Positions 17,527 through 27,030 of a stretch of 64,000 nt of DNA are shown here, piece by piece (the stretch's first letter is position 1; the number at the start of each line of letters is the position of its first letter). The notes below the pieces were generated by a model, which made no database searches, was not told the DNA's origin, and saw only the letters and a program-made list of their open reading frames with translations. Origin of the DNA: Hufsiella ginkgonis (GTDB lineage Bacteria; Bacteroidota; Bacteroidia; Sphingobacteriales; Sphingobacteriaceae); NCBI RefSeq assembly GCF_009834915.1, contig NZ_WVHS01000002.1, forward strand, positions 868,001-932,000. Direction: 5' to 3'. The translations under genes were made by a program, and so were the position numbers.

Positions 17527-20238
17527 CTAATAAATTTTACGGATTTGGATGGCATTAAGGATCGTTTCCCCTTTCCTGGGCACGAAAGTAACAACAAGCC
17601 CCTCTTTATTATTCACGCTTACGGGGATTTTATAAGAAACGGCATCCGCCGCCGTGAGTTCTGCGCCTATTCCTTCAAGGACGGTGACACCGTTTACCTG
17701 CACGTCGAACATACGGCCTTTAAACTCATCTTTTGCTGCACTTTTTGCGCCCAGGTCATAAGCCAATACTTTCGCCGGTCCGGCAGAAAGCAACTCTGCG
17801 AAATGCAAGGTAAGCTCATACTGTCCTGCAGGTACACTGGCAATAAATTGCTCGATCCCGACCCGCTGCGTTTGATATACCGGGTCGAGGTCTGTGTTGG
17901 CGATCGCCTCGTTGGTCCCGAAACTTAGTCGGGTAGTATCTTTCATCGTAAAACGCCTGCCGCCGACATATCCCCAAGACCCTTTTTTATAAGGCTGTTC
18001 CGGCAACCACACCTGCCGGCCGTTTTCCTGCGTGAAATGGCGCGGATCACCTAAACACATGTTTAAAGCCGGGAAGCCGGATGTAATCGCGGAAAGCTGC
18101 CCCGGAACCGGCATTGCCTCCACCACGTACTGATCGGTTAACGCATCGCCTTCGCCGGCACGTGCGAGCAGTACATTATTACCGGCACGAAAACCAGCTT
18201 CGAACGTAGCTACACCCTGTACAGGACGCTGTTCCGCTAACTTTTTCCCGTTAAGGAACAGGCTCACTATCGGCTGATTGCTGTACACACGAACGCGTTG
18301 TATCAAAATCCCCTCCCCGTTAGCTTCGCCTGACAGGAAGCTGCGTCCGCCCAACCCGATTTTCAGGAACGGTACTTTTAACAAGTTTGCCTGGTAGAAA
18401 TAATACGTATCCTTGGGCTTGCGGCCGATGGTCAGCAGGCCTTTATTATTGATGTGCGGATCACTCTCTCCTCTTTCTTCCGAGTTGAAGTCGGCGAGGT
18501 TCCAGGCGATTCCCGCAGCGACGAAGGGACGGTCCATCATGGCTTTGAGATATACCTGGTGATACGTCAACCCATATTCCACGCTTTTATCGAAGCGCAC
18601 CGGGTGATCAGAGTGGATCCGGGAATCCACGTCGGCACCATACTCGGTAACCAGCAACGGTTTATCGCCAAGCTCGCGGTGATGTTTATCCAGGAAGTCC
18701 GCAAAACCTGCAAGCTTGCCGGAATACCAACCCTGGTATAGGTTCCAGCCTACTATCATCGGGATGCGGGTAAGCCCTACGCGATGGTACAATGCGAAAT
18801 TCCCGTGGTTGGGGATCATCGTGTAGCGCGTCGGGTCTTCTTTCCGGGTAAGGTCTTCCAGTCGTTGGGCCAGGGCCGCTACGTTCCTGAAATAGGTTTC
18901 ACGGCGCAGGCTATCGGTTGCAAACGGCGGACGAAGCAGCACTTCATTCATATATGTCCACACTACCACACTTGGATGGTGGCGGTTTTGCCTGATCATT
19001 TCCGTTTGCATGTTCAGGCAATTGGCCGAAAAAGCGGGTGTTTCGATAATGGCGTTAACGATCGGGATTTCAACCGACGCCAGGATCCCCAGGCGATCGC
19101 AGGCATCGAGCACCACCTGGTCCTGCGGATAATGCGCTACGCGGAGGAAGTTGCCGCCCATCTCTTTAAGCAGCTCCACGTCCCGCAGGGCAAGTTCGGC
19201 GGGCACCGCATTGGCGATGTCCTGATAGTCCTGGTGACGGCTGGCACCGATCAGCTTCAGCGGTTCGCCATTCAGGAAGAAGCCCTTCTCCGCATCAAAC
19301 CTGAACCAGCGGAAACCGAGCGGGGAGCTGAGCTCATCTTTAACGATCCCGGTAACAGCGTCGATGATCGTTGTACGCACCACGTACAGCTCCGGGTCGG
19401 CAGGAGACCATAACCCCGGATTTTTAACCGCAGGTAAATCGATCGTAAACGACGACCGCTGCTTAGCTATCAATGTCGTAGCTGTTGCCGAAACTAAAGA
19501 ATCACGGTAATAAACGGAGGCGCGCACCGATACCTTTCGTTCAGCCGGCCCGCTGTTCGTGAGCGTGCCTTCCACATGCACCTCACCGGTTTCTGCGCTT
19601 ACTACAGGTGTGGTGATCACTATCCCCCGGGAGCCATATTGGTCTCTTTCGAAATGGATCTTTTCCGTGGCAACTATATGTACCTCGCGGTAAATCCCGC
19701 CAAAAAATGTAAAGTCGGCGCTCAGCGGAGGGACATCGGGCTGGTGCGAATTGTTTACTTTTACGGTCAACCCGTTCCCGGCAGGGCCGAATATAACAGC
19801 TGACGTAATATTTATATTGAACGCCGTATAGCCGCCCGTATGTTCCCCCACTTTCTTCCCGTTCAGGAAAACCTCCGTCACCTGGTTTGCGCCACCAAAC
19901 TCCAGGAAAATCTCCTTTTCTTTCCAGCCTGGGGGAAATATGATCCGGCGTGTATACCAGCCCTCACCGCGGTAATAACCGGGTTCGTCATCCTGTGTGT
20001 CAAACCGGTTCCAGCTATGCGGAAGGGTAACGGCCTGCCAACCTGCAGCAGGCAGCACACCAGGATTAACGATCCTGCCCTGGCGGAACTTCCAATCGGA
20101 ATTGGCAGAGATCGTGATCCGCTGTGCGCCGGCAGTTGCAGGCGCAATAAAGAAGAGAAGCAGGCAAATAAAAAAAGCAGGTGATCGCAATATGTGAGCA
20201 GACAGCATAGCGGGCGGTATCGTAAAATTGATCAGCAA
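17527..20238 (-). CDS. Glycoside hydrolase family 2 enzyme with C-terminal malectin-like domain
   Basis: This 903-residue secreted GH2 protein (signal peptide to about residue 38, TAGAQ) has a sugar-binding jelly roll (about 45-200; LPHSWNRFDTQ, GEGWYTR), an Ig-like domain (about 210-310), and a TIM barrel (about 315-620) with acid/base Glu432 in TYMNE and nucleophile Glu532 in VTEYGAD. After a further Ig-like module, residues about 730-900 look like malectin (YELTLHFAEL, FDVQVNGVTVL), a carbohydrate-binding add-on. The family covers beta-galactosidase, beta-glucuronidase and related activities, and specificity cannot be fixed here. It likely acts in the periplasm on oligosaccharides from the lyases. 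The inner ATG at 20208 is an equally good start. Confidence 0.92.
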   Translation of the reverse strand: MLINFTIPPAMLSAHILRSPAFFICLLLFFIAPATAGAQRITISANSDWKFRQGRIVNPGVLPAAGWQAVTLPHSWNRFDTQDDEPGYYRGEGWYTRRIIFPPGWKEKEIFLEFGGANQVTEVFLNGKKVGEHTGGYTAFNINITSAVIFGPAGNGLTVKVNNSHQPDVPPLSADFTFFGGIYREVHIVATEKIHFERDQYGSRGIVITTPVVSAETGEVHVEGTLTNSGPAERKVSVRASVYYRDSLVSATATTLIAKQRSSFTIDLPAVKNPGLWSPADPELYVVRTTIIDAVTGIVKDELSSPLGFRWFRFDAEKGFFLNGEPLKLIGASRHQDYQDIANAVPAELALRDVELLKEMGGNFLRVAHYPQDQVVLDACDRLGILASVEIPIVNAIIETPAFSANCLNMQTEMIRQNRHHPSVVVWTYMNEVLLRPPFATDSLRRETYFRNVAALAQRLEDLTRKEDPTRYTMIPNHGNFALYHRVGLTRIPMIVGWNLYQGWYSGKLAGFADFLDKHHRELGDKPLLVTEYGADVDSRIHSDHPVRFDKSVEYGLTYHQVYLKAMMDRPFVAAGIAWNLADFNSEERGESDPHINNKGLLTIGRKPKDTYYFYQANLLKVPFLKIGLGGRSFLSGEANGEGILIQRVRVYSNQPIVSLFLNGKKLAEQRPVQGVATFEAGFRAGNNVLLARAGEGDALTDQYVVEAMPVPGQLSAITSGFPALNMCLGDPRHFTQENGRQVWLPEQPYKKGSWGYVGGRRFTMKDTTRLSFGTNEAIANTDLDPVYQTQRVGIEQFIASVPAGQYELTLHFAELLSAGPAKVLAYDLGAKSAAKDEFKGRMFDVQVNGVTVLEGIGAELTAADAVSYKIPVSVNNKEGLVVTFVPRKGETILNAIQIRKIY

Positions 20239-20453
20239 GGTACTCCGCGCTGAAAATTCTCCTACCCGGTAATCCTTTCAAAAAGCCCGGGTAAATCGGT
20301 TGCCCCTCTCCAGGCCGTAAGTCTCGGGGGGAATAGGAGCCTTTCTTCACAACGACCCGTGAAATGAATGATTTACCCTGCAAATCTGGAAGAAAACTGC
20401 CAGGCATCCCGTTTCGTCGCCAGCTACTTTAGTGACGTTAAACCAACCTCACT
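20239..20453. other. Divergent intergenic region between GH2 and the SusC operon
   Basis: No gene of normal size is seen. The stretch must hold both divergent promoters and is a sensible place for HTCS binding sites. No repeated operator was recognised by eye, and no clear TAnnTTTG box stands out. Confidence 0.5.
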
Positions 20454-20537
20454 ATGGAGAAGAACAAAATTGGGTTAGTGCTTGTAACGATCTTCCTGAT
20501 CGCTACGGCTATCCTTTTTTTTAATCTCATGAGCTAA
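20454..20537 (+). CDS. Possible 27-residue single-membrane-helix peptide in the SusC leader
   Basis: ATG to TAA encodes MEKNKIGLVLVTIFLIATA followed by ILFFNLMS. A charged N-terminus precedes a 19-residue hydrophobic helix. It ends 52 bp before the SusC start and is read in the same direction. It may be a genuine tiny membrane protein, a leader peptide or chance; hydrophobicity and position are the only support. Confidence 0.35.
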   Translation: MEKNKIGLVLVTIFLIATAILFFNLMS

Positions 20538-20589
20538 CCGGTTGCGGGTTAACGAACCAATTTATAACCAAAACTAATTTAACCATCTT

Positions 20590-23574
20590 ATGAGTTCATG
20601 TTACCAAAACATGCCGGGATTTTCTCTCCTGTTCCTGTTCCTGCTACTACATCAAATCGCCTTTGCGCAGGAACGCACCATTTCGGGGAAAGTCACGTCG
20701 GCCGGCGAAACGCTGCCGGGGGTGAGCGTAGTGATTAAAGGTACCGGCAAGGCCGTTTCCAGCGACGCTTCAGGCAACTATCGTATAAACGTTTCCAATG
20801 GCGACATCCTGGTGTTCAGCTATATCGGCTATACCCCGAAAGAAGCAGCGGTCTCTGCGGTCAGCGGTAATGAGCTGAACGTGGTGCTGGAAAGTTCGGT
20901 TTCTGAGCTTCAGCAGGTAGTGGTAGTGGGCTATGGCACGCAGCGGAAGAGCGACGTATCCGGCTCGGTCGTTTCCGTAAAACCCGATGCCATGAACGCC
21001 ATCCCGACCACCAGCATCAGCGAAATGCTGAGAGGCAAGGCTGCGGGCGTGCAGATCACCACGGAGAGTTCGCGTCCCGGCGGATCGTCCAATATCCTGA
21101 TCCGCGGACAGCGCTCGTTATCCGGCGGGAACGCGCCCCTGTACATTGTAGATAACGTACCGGTGAATAACATCAACGACATAAACTCGGCGGATATCGC
21201 ATCCGTGGAGATCCTGAAAGACGCGGCTTCGCAGGCCATTTACGGAACCCGTGCGGCCAATGGCGTGATCCTCATCACCACTAAACGCGGCGCCTCCGGC
21301 AAGATCGCCGTTGACTATACCGGCTATACCGGCATCCAGCAGCTGAAAAAGAATTTCTCCCTTTACAACGGAAACGAGTGGGCTGCCATGCGCCGCGAGG
21401 CTTTCCGCACCGAAAACGCGGCCGGCAACTATGAATCGGATGCCGTGGTATTCGATAAGGTAGCGCTCGAAGTGCTTAACAGCGGGAACGCCATTGACTG
21501 GCAAAAATTCATGATCAGCGACGCCTGGTCGCAGAAACACGACATCAGCGTGCGCGGCGGAGGCGATAAAACCCAGGTAGCCGCATCGTTGGGTTATTTC
21601 AACCAGCAGGGAATGGTGGATGGATCAGGTTTTCTTCGCGGCACGGGCCGGATGAATGTCGATCAAAAGATCAACAATAAGATAAGCGTCGGCGCGAACC
21701 TTTCGTTCACCCGCTCCAAGATCAGCCAGGAAGATGGTAATCTCAACGAATACATTATCACTTCGCCGCTGGCTAAACCTTATGATGCTAACGGAAACCT
21801 CCAGTTGTTCGTAAACGGGGAGAACACTACCAACCCGAAATTCCTGAACGAGCAAACGCTGAACGAGAATACCACCAATCGCTTGTTATTTAACGTTTTC
21901 GGGAACGTGGACCTGTTCAAAGGTTTCCGCTACCGCGTGAATGCGAACGTAAATACCCGGAACAATGAAGCCGGCACCTACCGCACCAAGGCCTACCTTA
22001 AAGGAAGCAATATCGGGAACGCCGCGTCCATCTCCTCGGGGAACTATAACGATTACCTTATAGAGAACATCCTGAGTTATAATAGAAACTTCGCGGAAAA
22101 GCACCTGCTGGATGTTACCCTCCTGCAAAGCGTTTATAAAGAGGTGGGGCGTACCACCAGCTTATCAGGCTCCAACATCCCCACCGACCTGCTCAGCTAT
22201 AACGGCCTGCCGTCAGCGCAAACCACCGCCGCTCCCGGCCGCAGCGTGACCGACCGGACGCTGCTCTCGTACATGGGCCGCCTCCGCTATACGCTGCTCG
22301 ATAAATACCTGTTTACGGTGACCACGCGTATCGACGGATCCACCGTATTCGGTCCCAGCAATAAATATGGGGTGTTTCCTTCCGCGTCCTTCGCCTGGAA
22401 AATGGAACAGGAAAAATTCCTGGAAAATGCCGCCTGGGTCGACCAGCTGAAACTCCGTGTGAACTACGGCCAGGTGGGTAACCAGGCGGTAAGCCCGTAT
22501 ACCACCCTCGGCGAAGTGAACTCCTACCCTTTCCTTTTCGGCGACGGGTCTTTCCAAACCGGCTATCTCCCTAACAGCCAGCTCTCCAATCCTAACCTGA
22601 AATGGGAAACTACCACTTCGCTGAACCTGGGCGTGGATTTCGGCTTCTTTAACAGCAGGATCACCGGGGCACTCGAATATTACAACACCGATACCAAAGA
22701 CCTGCTCGTTTCCAAATCCATCAACCAATCGCTCGGGTACAGCTCCGTGCTGATGAACCTGGGCAAAGTAAACAACAAAGGGGTTGAAATGCAGCTCAGC
22801 ACCACGCCCGTACGGAAGAAGGATTTCACCTGGGGCGTCGACCTTACCTTTACCGCTAACCGCAACAAGCTGGTGAAGATCACCGGGGATGTCGATGCGG
22901 CAGGTAATCCCATCAACGACCTGAATAATAACTGGTTCATCGGCAAGCCCATCAATGTGTATTATAATTACATCTTCGACGGGATCTGGCAGACCGGCGA
23001 CAACATTGCAGGTTCGCATATGCCGGCGGCAAAACCAGGCGACATCCGGGTGAAAGACCTCAATGGCGATAACAAGATCGACGCCAATGACCGCGACATT
23101 ATCTTCCGCGACCCGAAATGGTACGGTTCATTGGGTACCACGCTCAAATACAAAGCGTTTGATATGCTGGTTGACTTTTACACCGTGCAGGGGTCCGTAC
23201 GCAGCAACCCGTACCTCTACGATTTCAACAGCGGCGGATCGCTGAGCGGCAAAAACAACGGCATCAAAGTAGATTACTGGACACCCGAGAATCCGTCTAA
23301 TACGTTTCCGCGCCCCCGCTTCAGCTCTACCATCCTGTATTTCTCGGCACTTGGCTACCAGGATAACTCGTACATCCAGTTCCGTTCGGCCACGCTGGGT
23401 TACACCCTTCCGGGAAAGATCCTCAGCCCTGTGGGTATTAAAAAGGCGCGTGCTTACGTAACCGGCAACAACCTGTTCTTCAAAACAGATTACTCGTCGT
23501 ACAATCCCGAAGTAACCGCCGGTGGTTATCCCGACCCGCGCACCTTCCTTTTTGGCCTTAATGTTTCATTCTAA
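20590..23574 (+). CDS. SusC/RagA TonB-linked outer-membrane transporter
   Basis: This 994-residue transporter has a signal peptide to about residue 26 (IAFAQ), a carboxypeptidase-D-like domain (about 29-108, ISGKVTSAGETLPGVSVVIKG), a TonB-box-like stretch (QQVVVVGYGTQRKSDV), a plug (about 120-230, ILKDAASQAIYGTRAANGVI) and a barrel ending LFGLNVSF. Unlike the first SusC here it has no STN domain, so it is not expected to signal through FecR; control is more likely by the HTCS. It imports the oligosaccharide product of the locus. The operon continues with susD 11 bp later and then a beta-helix lipoprotein. Confidence 0.96.
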   Translation: MSSCYQNMPGFSLLFLFLLLHQIAFAQERTISGKVTSAGETLPGVSVVIKGTGKAVSSDASGNYRINVSNGDILVFSYIGYTPKEAAVSAVSGNELNVVLESSVSELQQVVVVGYGTQRKSDVSGSVVSVKPDAMNAIPTTSISEMLRGKAAGVQITTESSRPGGSSNILIRGQRSLSGGNAPLYIVDNVPVNNINDINSADIASVEILKDAASQAIYGTRAANGVILITTKRGASGKIAVDYTGYTGIQQLKKNFSLYNGNEWAAMRREAFRTENAAGNYESDAVVFDKVALEVLNSGNAIDWQKFMISDAWSQKHDISVRGGGDKTQVAASLGYFNQQGMVDGSGFLRGTGRMNVDQKINNKISVGANLSFTRSKISQEDGNLNEYIITSPLAKPYDANGNLQLFVNGENTTNPKFLNEQTLNENTTNRLLFNVFGNVDLFKGFRYRVNANVNTRNNEAGTYRTKAYLKGSNIGNAASISSGNYNDYLIENILSYNRNFAEKHLLDVTLLQSVYKEVGRTTSLSGSNIPTDLLSYNGLPSAQTTAAPGRSVTDRTLLSYMGRLRYTLLDKYLFTVTTRIDGSTVFGPSNKYGVFPSASFAWKMEQEKFLENAAWVDQLKLRVNYGQVGNQAVSPYTTLGEVNSYPFLFGDGSFQTGYLPNSQLSNPNLKWETTTSLNLGVDFGFFNSRITGALEYYNTDTKDLLVSKSINQSLGYSSVLMNLGKVNNKGVEMQLSTTPVRKKDFTWGVDLTFTANRNKLVKITGDVDAAGNPINDLNNNWFIGKPINVYYNYIFDGIWQTGDNIAGSHMPAAKPGDIRVKDLNGDNKIDANDRDIIFRDPKWYGSLGTTLKYKAFDMLVDFYTVQGSVRSNPYLYDFNSGGSLSGKNNGIKVDYWTPENPSNTFPRPRFSSTILYFSALGYQDNSYIQFRSATLGYTLPGKILSPVGIKKARAYVTGNNLFFKTDYSSYNPEVTAGGYPDPRTFLFGLNVSF

Positions 23575-23585
23575 ACGCAATCATA

Positions 23586-25145
23586 ATGAAGAAATTAATT
23601 TACCTGTCCGCCGTACTTGCGATTCTTTCAAGCTCGTGTAAAAACATGCTCGAAGAAACCAGTAAAGACAAGATCACCTCCGAATCCGTATTCAGCACTC
23701 CCGAAGGATTAAGCACCGCCGTCATTGCGCTCTATAACCTGGACCGGAACATTTACCGGAACGATGCGGAATCTACCGTGTGGACCAGCTTTATCCGCGC
23801 CGAGGACATCACCGTAACGCGCGCAGGGAGCGGTGTCGGCTTTGCCCGGTACGATAACACCGTGAACGCTTCCACCTCGCAGGTCGGCCTTTTCTGGAGC
23901 CACTATTACACCATCATCGAGCGGGCCAACAAGATCATTTCTTCCGGCGAGGCCGTAGGGCTTGGTAACGCTGAAGTTGCCCAGGCCGTAGCCGAAGCCC
24001 GTTGTTTTCGCGCACGGTCCTACTTTTACCTGCTTCGCACGTTCGACCGCATTATCCTGAATACCGAAGCCACTTCGGTGGATAACCTCGAACGGACCTA
24101 CGCCCCCGCTGAACCGGAAGATGTTTATAAATTAATGTACAGCGACCTGGATTATGCGATCGGGAAACTCAGCTACACTGCTAAAAACCCGGGACGTTTT
24201 ACGCAGGGCGTAGCCCGCCACGTGAAGGCGGAAGTAGCGTTGTGGAGAAAAGACTATAAAGAAGCCGCATTACAGGCCGATGAGATCATTACGAAAGGTC
24301 CTTATAAGCTATTGGCCGATCCCGCCGACATTTTTAAAGGTGCAAACCTGAACCACTCCGAAGCGATCTTCGTGAGCCAATGGGACCGTGCATCCGGCGG
24401 TTCCGCGGGTAATCCTGTAGGGCACCGCCTGGCGCAGTATTTCGTTCCCAACTATTTTAAACAGGCGGGGATACTGGTAACCGACGCCAACGGCGGATCT
24501 GCTTGGGGCCGTACCTATCCCAATCCGTACCTGATCGGCTTGTACCCGGCCAACGACAAAAGACTGGCGGCATTCTACAAGCTTTTTTGGGTGTACGACG
24601 ATCCGGCGACACTGCCCGCCGGCAAGAAACTCGGCGATAAAGTGACTTCCACCAACGCCTCCATCTATTTCGACCAGTTATATCCCGCATGCTTTAAGTA
24701 TGTTGACCTGTGGACGAAGCTTGCCCCGAATGAAGCCCAAAGCTTTAAAGATATCATCATCTACCGCCTCGCCGAAACCTACCTGATCGGCGCCGAGGCC
24801 CATATGCGCGAAGGCGGAGCCAATGATCCGCTGGCCGTGAAATATATGAGCGCCATCCGCGAACGGGCCGGGTTAGGCGTCTTCACCGGCGCCGTGACCG
24901 AAAACCTAATCATAGACGAGGATGCCCGCGAGCTCTCGTTCGAAGGTCAGCGCTGGTATTTGCTGAAACGGCTCGGCAAACTCGTTGAACGGGTAAAACT
25001 GTATGCCGGCGACCCGGCCGTAAGCGCCATCCAGGCCCGTACCGGGATCCAGGATTACCACGTCAGGTGGCCGATCCCGCAATCGGAAATAGACAATATG
25101 AAAGGTAAAGGTACTTTCACCCAAAACCCGGGGTATCCGCAGTGA
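23586..25145 (+). CDS. SusD/RagB glycan-binding outer-membrane lipoprotein
   Basis: This is a 519-residue lipoprotein with signal MKKLIYLSAVLAILSSSC, lipid Cys18, then an acidic region (KNMLEETSKDK). It has the SusD-like architecture with RCFRARSYFYLLRTFDRI near 140-157, where a conserved pattern of aromatic and Arg residues packs against SusC, and a C-terminal SusD domain with DEDARELSFEGQRWYLLKRL near 440-460. It captures the glycan on the cell surface and caps the preceding SusC. It is tightly linked in the operon: 11 bp after susC and 47 bp before the beta-helix lipoprotein. Confidence 0.95.
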   Translation: MKKLIYLSAVLAILSSSCKNMLEETSKDKITSESVFSTPEGLSTAVIALYNLDRNIYRNDAESTVWTSFIRAEDITVTRAGSGVGFARYDNTVNASTSQVGLFWSHYYTIIERANKIISSGEAVGLGNAEVAQAVAEARCFRARSYFYLLRTFDRIILNTEATSVDNLERTYAPAEPEDVYKLMYSDLDYAIGKLSYTAKNPGRFTQGVARHVKAEVALWRKDYKEAALQADEIITKGPYKLLADPADIFKGANLNHSEAIFVSQWDRASGGSAGNPVGHRLAQYFVPNYFKQAGILVTDANGGSAWGRTYPNPYLIGLYPANDKRLAAFYKLFWVYDDPATLPAGKKLGDKVTSTNASIYFDQLYPACFKYVDLWTKLAPNEAQSFKDIIIYRLAETYLIGAEAHMREGGANDPLAVKYMSAIRERAGLGVFTGAVTENLIIDEDARELSFEGQRWYLLKRLGKLVERVKLYAGDPAVSAIQARTGIQDYHVRWPIPQSEIDNMKGKGTFTQNPGYPQ

Positions 25146-25192
25146 TGCGGGCACCCTTCCCCAACAAAACAACTAACCAATAACTATATTTT

Positions 25193-26878
25193 ATGAAAAA
25201 TCAATCAAAACTGGCCATCCTGGCCCTGGCTGTTTGCTTTGCATCCTGTAAAAAAACGGCGATCACCACCGAGGAAGAGATCTCTGGTTCTTCCAAACAA
25301 TCAGCGAAAACCGCCGCCGTTACCGCTACCTATTACGTTGACAATGTGAACGGCAATGACGGCAATAACGGCTTATCTACCACCACGGCGTGGAAAAACA
25401 TCTCCAAAGTGAACTCCGTAACCTTTGCGCCGGGCAACCAGATCCTGTTTAAAGCAGGCGGCTCCTGGACTAACCGACTGGCGCCCGCAGGCTCGGGGAC
25501 CAGCGGAAGCCCGATCGTGATCGGCAGCTACGGCAGCGGGGCTAAACCGAAGATCAACGGCGCAGGCGTAGCGAACGGCACCATTTGCCTTACCAACCAG
25601 GAATACTGGGAGATCCGGGATATCGAAGTGACTAATTACAATGCTTCTGAGGAAGGCGGCATCTCACTCGCTACCTGGGAATCGAACAACCTCTCCAATT
25701 ACGCAAACGCCACACTTCCCGCGCAAGCGGTTAACAACAACACGGCCAAACTGGGCATCCTGGTTACCGCATCGGATATGGGGCAGGTGGACCATATCTA
25801 CCTCCAAAACGTTACTATCCACGGCGTGAACGGCACGATCGACCAGGACGACGAAGGCAGTAAAGAAAACGGCGGCCTCGCTTTCCGCATTACCGGTACC
25901 GGCACACAGACCTGGTATAATGACATCCTGGTGGAAAATTGCACATTTACCCACATTGACCGTACCGGCGCGTTCACCAGCTCTACCTGGGACGACCGCA
26001 CATTTACCAGCAACACCAACTGGAAACCGGGCCTGAACATCATCTTCAGGAACAACACCTTCAGCAACATCGGCGCCAACGCCATGATCGTGCGCGTTGC
26101 CGACCACCCGCTGATGGAGCATAACCTGTTCGATCATTGCGCCATCAAGATCTCGGGGAATGCCGCCTTTAACTTCAATACCGATTATGCCAAGTGGCAA
26201 TACAATGAGTGCCGTTTCACCAAGGCCAATATAGATGACCGCGATGCCGGGGGATTGGATGCGGATTACAAGACCAAGAACACGATCATCCAGTATAATT
26301 ACCTGCACGACAATGACTACGGCATGCTGATCACCGGCGGCGGAAACAGCTTTAACGACCAAACCCAGGTGAAATACAACATCATTGAAAACGACGGAAA
26401 ATACGCACACCCATCGAACGGCAAATTCGCCGTGAAAGTGGCCGGCGCTACCACCAATGCACAGATCTACAACAACGTGATCAACAGCCAGGCGGGATGG
26501 ACGAATTACAACATCGTGGTACATTCCCAGTGGACGGTATGGCCTTCCAATACTTCTTACTATAACAACATCATCCGCAACGCGGCGGCCAGTTCCGCTT
26601 ACGTATTTGGCGGCAGCACCGGAAACGTATTTGATTACAATATTTTCAACATGAATACGGCAACCAACCAGCCTTCGCAGGTACATAACGTGACCGGGCT
26701 GGTTAAATTCGTGAACCCCGGCGCGGGCGACCCGAACGGTTATAAGCTGCAATCGGGTTCGGTCGCTTTGCTTGCCGGGAAAGTGATCACCGGGAACGGC
26801 GGGAAGGATTATTTTGGCAATCCGGTGTCATCTACTACAGCGCCTAATATTGGGGCGTACAACGGGGCCGGGCTGTGA
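25193..26878 (+). CDS. Beta-helix lipoprotein, candidate polysaccharide-degrading enzyme
   Basis: This 561-residue protein has a lipoprotein signal (CFASC, Cys19) and an acidic post-Cys stretch, so surface display is possible. The start TYYVDNVNGNDGNNGLSTTTAW leads into a right-handed beta-helix of roughly 12-14 coils. A central segment DAGGLDADYKT followed by QYNYLHDNDYGML carries clustered Asp/His residues shared with its neighbours at 27031 and 16007 and is the best active-site candidate. No PL6 or GH28 signature was recognised. It is third in the SusC operon and a close paralog of the next gene, which instead has an ordinary signal peptide. Confidence 0.75.
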   Translation: MKNQSKLAILALAVCFASCKKTAITTEEEISGSSKQSAKTAAVTATYYVDNVNGNDGNNGLSTTTAWKNISKVNSVTFAPGNQILFKAGGSWTNRLAPAGSGTSGSPIVIGSYGSGAKPKINGAGVANGTICLTNQEYWEIRDIEVTNYNASEEGGISLATWESNNLSNYANATLPAQAVNNNTAKLGILVTASDMGQVDHIYLQNVTIHGVNGTIDQDDEGSKENGGLAFRITGTGTQTWYNDILVENCTFTHIDRTGAFTSSTWDDRTFTSNTNWKPGLNIIFRNNTFSNIGANAMIVRVADHPLMEHNLFDHCAIKISGNAAFNFNTDYAKWQYNECRFTKANIDDRDAGGLDADYKTKNTIIQYNYLHDNDYGMLITGGGNSFNDQTQVKYNIIENDGKYAHPSNGKFAVKVAGATTNAQIYNNVINSQAGWTNYNIVVHSQWTVWPSNTSYYNNIIRNAAASSAYVFGGSTGNVFDYNIFNMNTATNQPSQVHNVTGLVKFVNPGAGDPNGYKLQSGSVALLAGKVITGNGGKDYFGNPVSSTTAPNIGAYNGAGL

Positions 26879-26896
26879 TTTTAAGGTTGGGAGGGG

Positions 26897-26980
26897 ATGG
26901 AAAATAGAGAATAGAAAATAGAAAATAGGGAATTCCGTTCTCTATTTTCTATTTTCTATTTTCTATTCTCTATTTTCCAT
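26897..26980. repeat. Perfect 32-bp inverted repeat with internal heptamer repeats
   Basis: Positions 26897-26928 and 26949-26980 are exact reverse complements over 32 bp with a 20-nt loop. Each arm is built from near-tandem 7-mers (GAAAATA / TATTTTC). RNA read from either strand would form a very long AU-rich hairpin. It lies between two tandem paralogous genes and 18 bp past the first stop, so it could end or stabilise the SusC operon transcript, or be a mobile intergenic repeat. Confidence 0.9.
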
Positions 26981-27030
26981 TCTCTATTCCCCCCCATTAA
27001 CCAAATTTGTCCTCATCTTATAATTTTTAT

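Noticed and set aside
18784-19413. 209-codon plus-strand open frame
   Set aside because: It is antisense to the GH2 gene, whose catalytic motifs confirm the minus strand.
22213-23019. 268-codon minus-strand open frame
   Set aside because: It lies wholly inside SusC, which is unambiguous; the translation shows no family resemblance.
25664-26752. Long open frame (362 codons) on the minus strand
   Set aside because: It is a shadow of the beta-helix lipoprotein gene: same codon positions, no signal peptide or recognisable domain.
26897-26980. CRISPR-like or microsatellite reading of the TATTTTC repeats
   Set aside because: Units are 7 bp without spacers and arranged as one palindrome; no cas genes are present.
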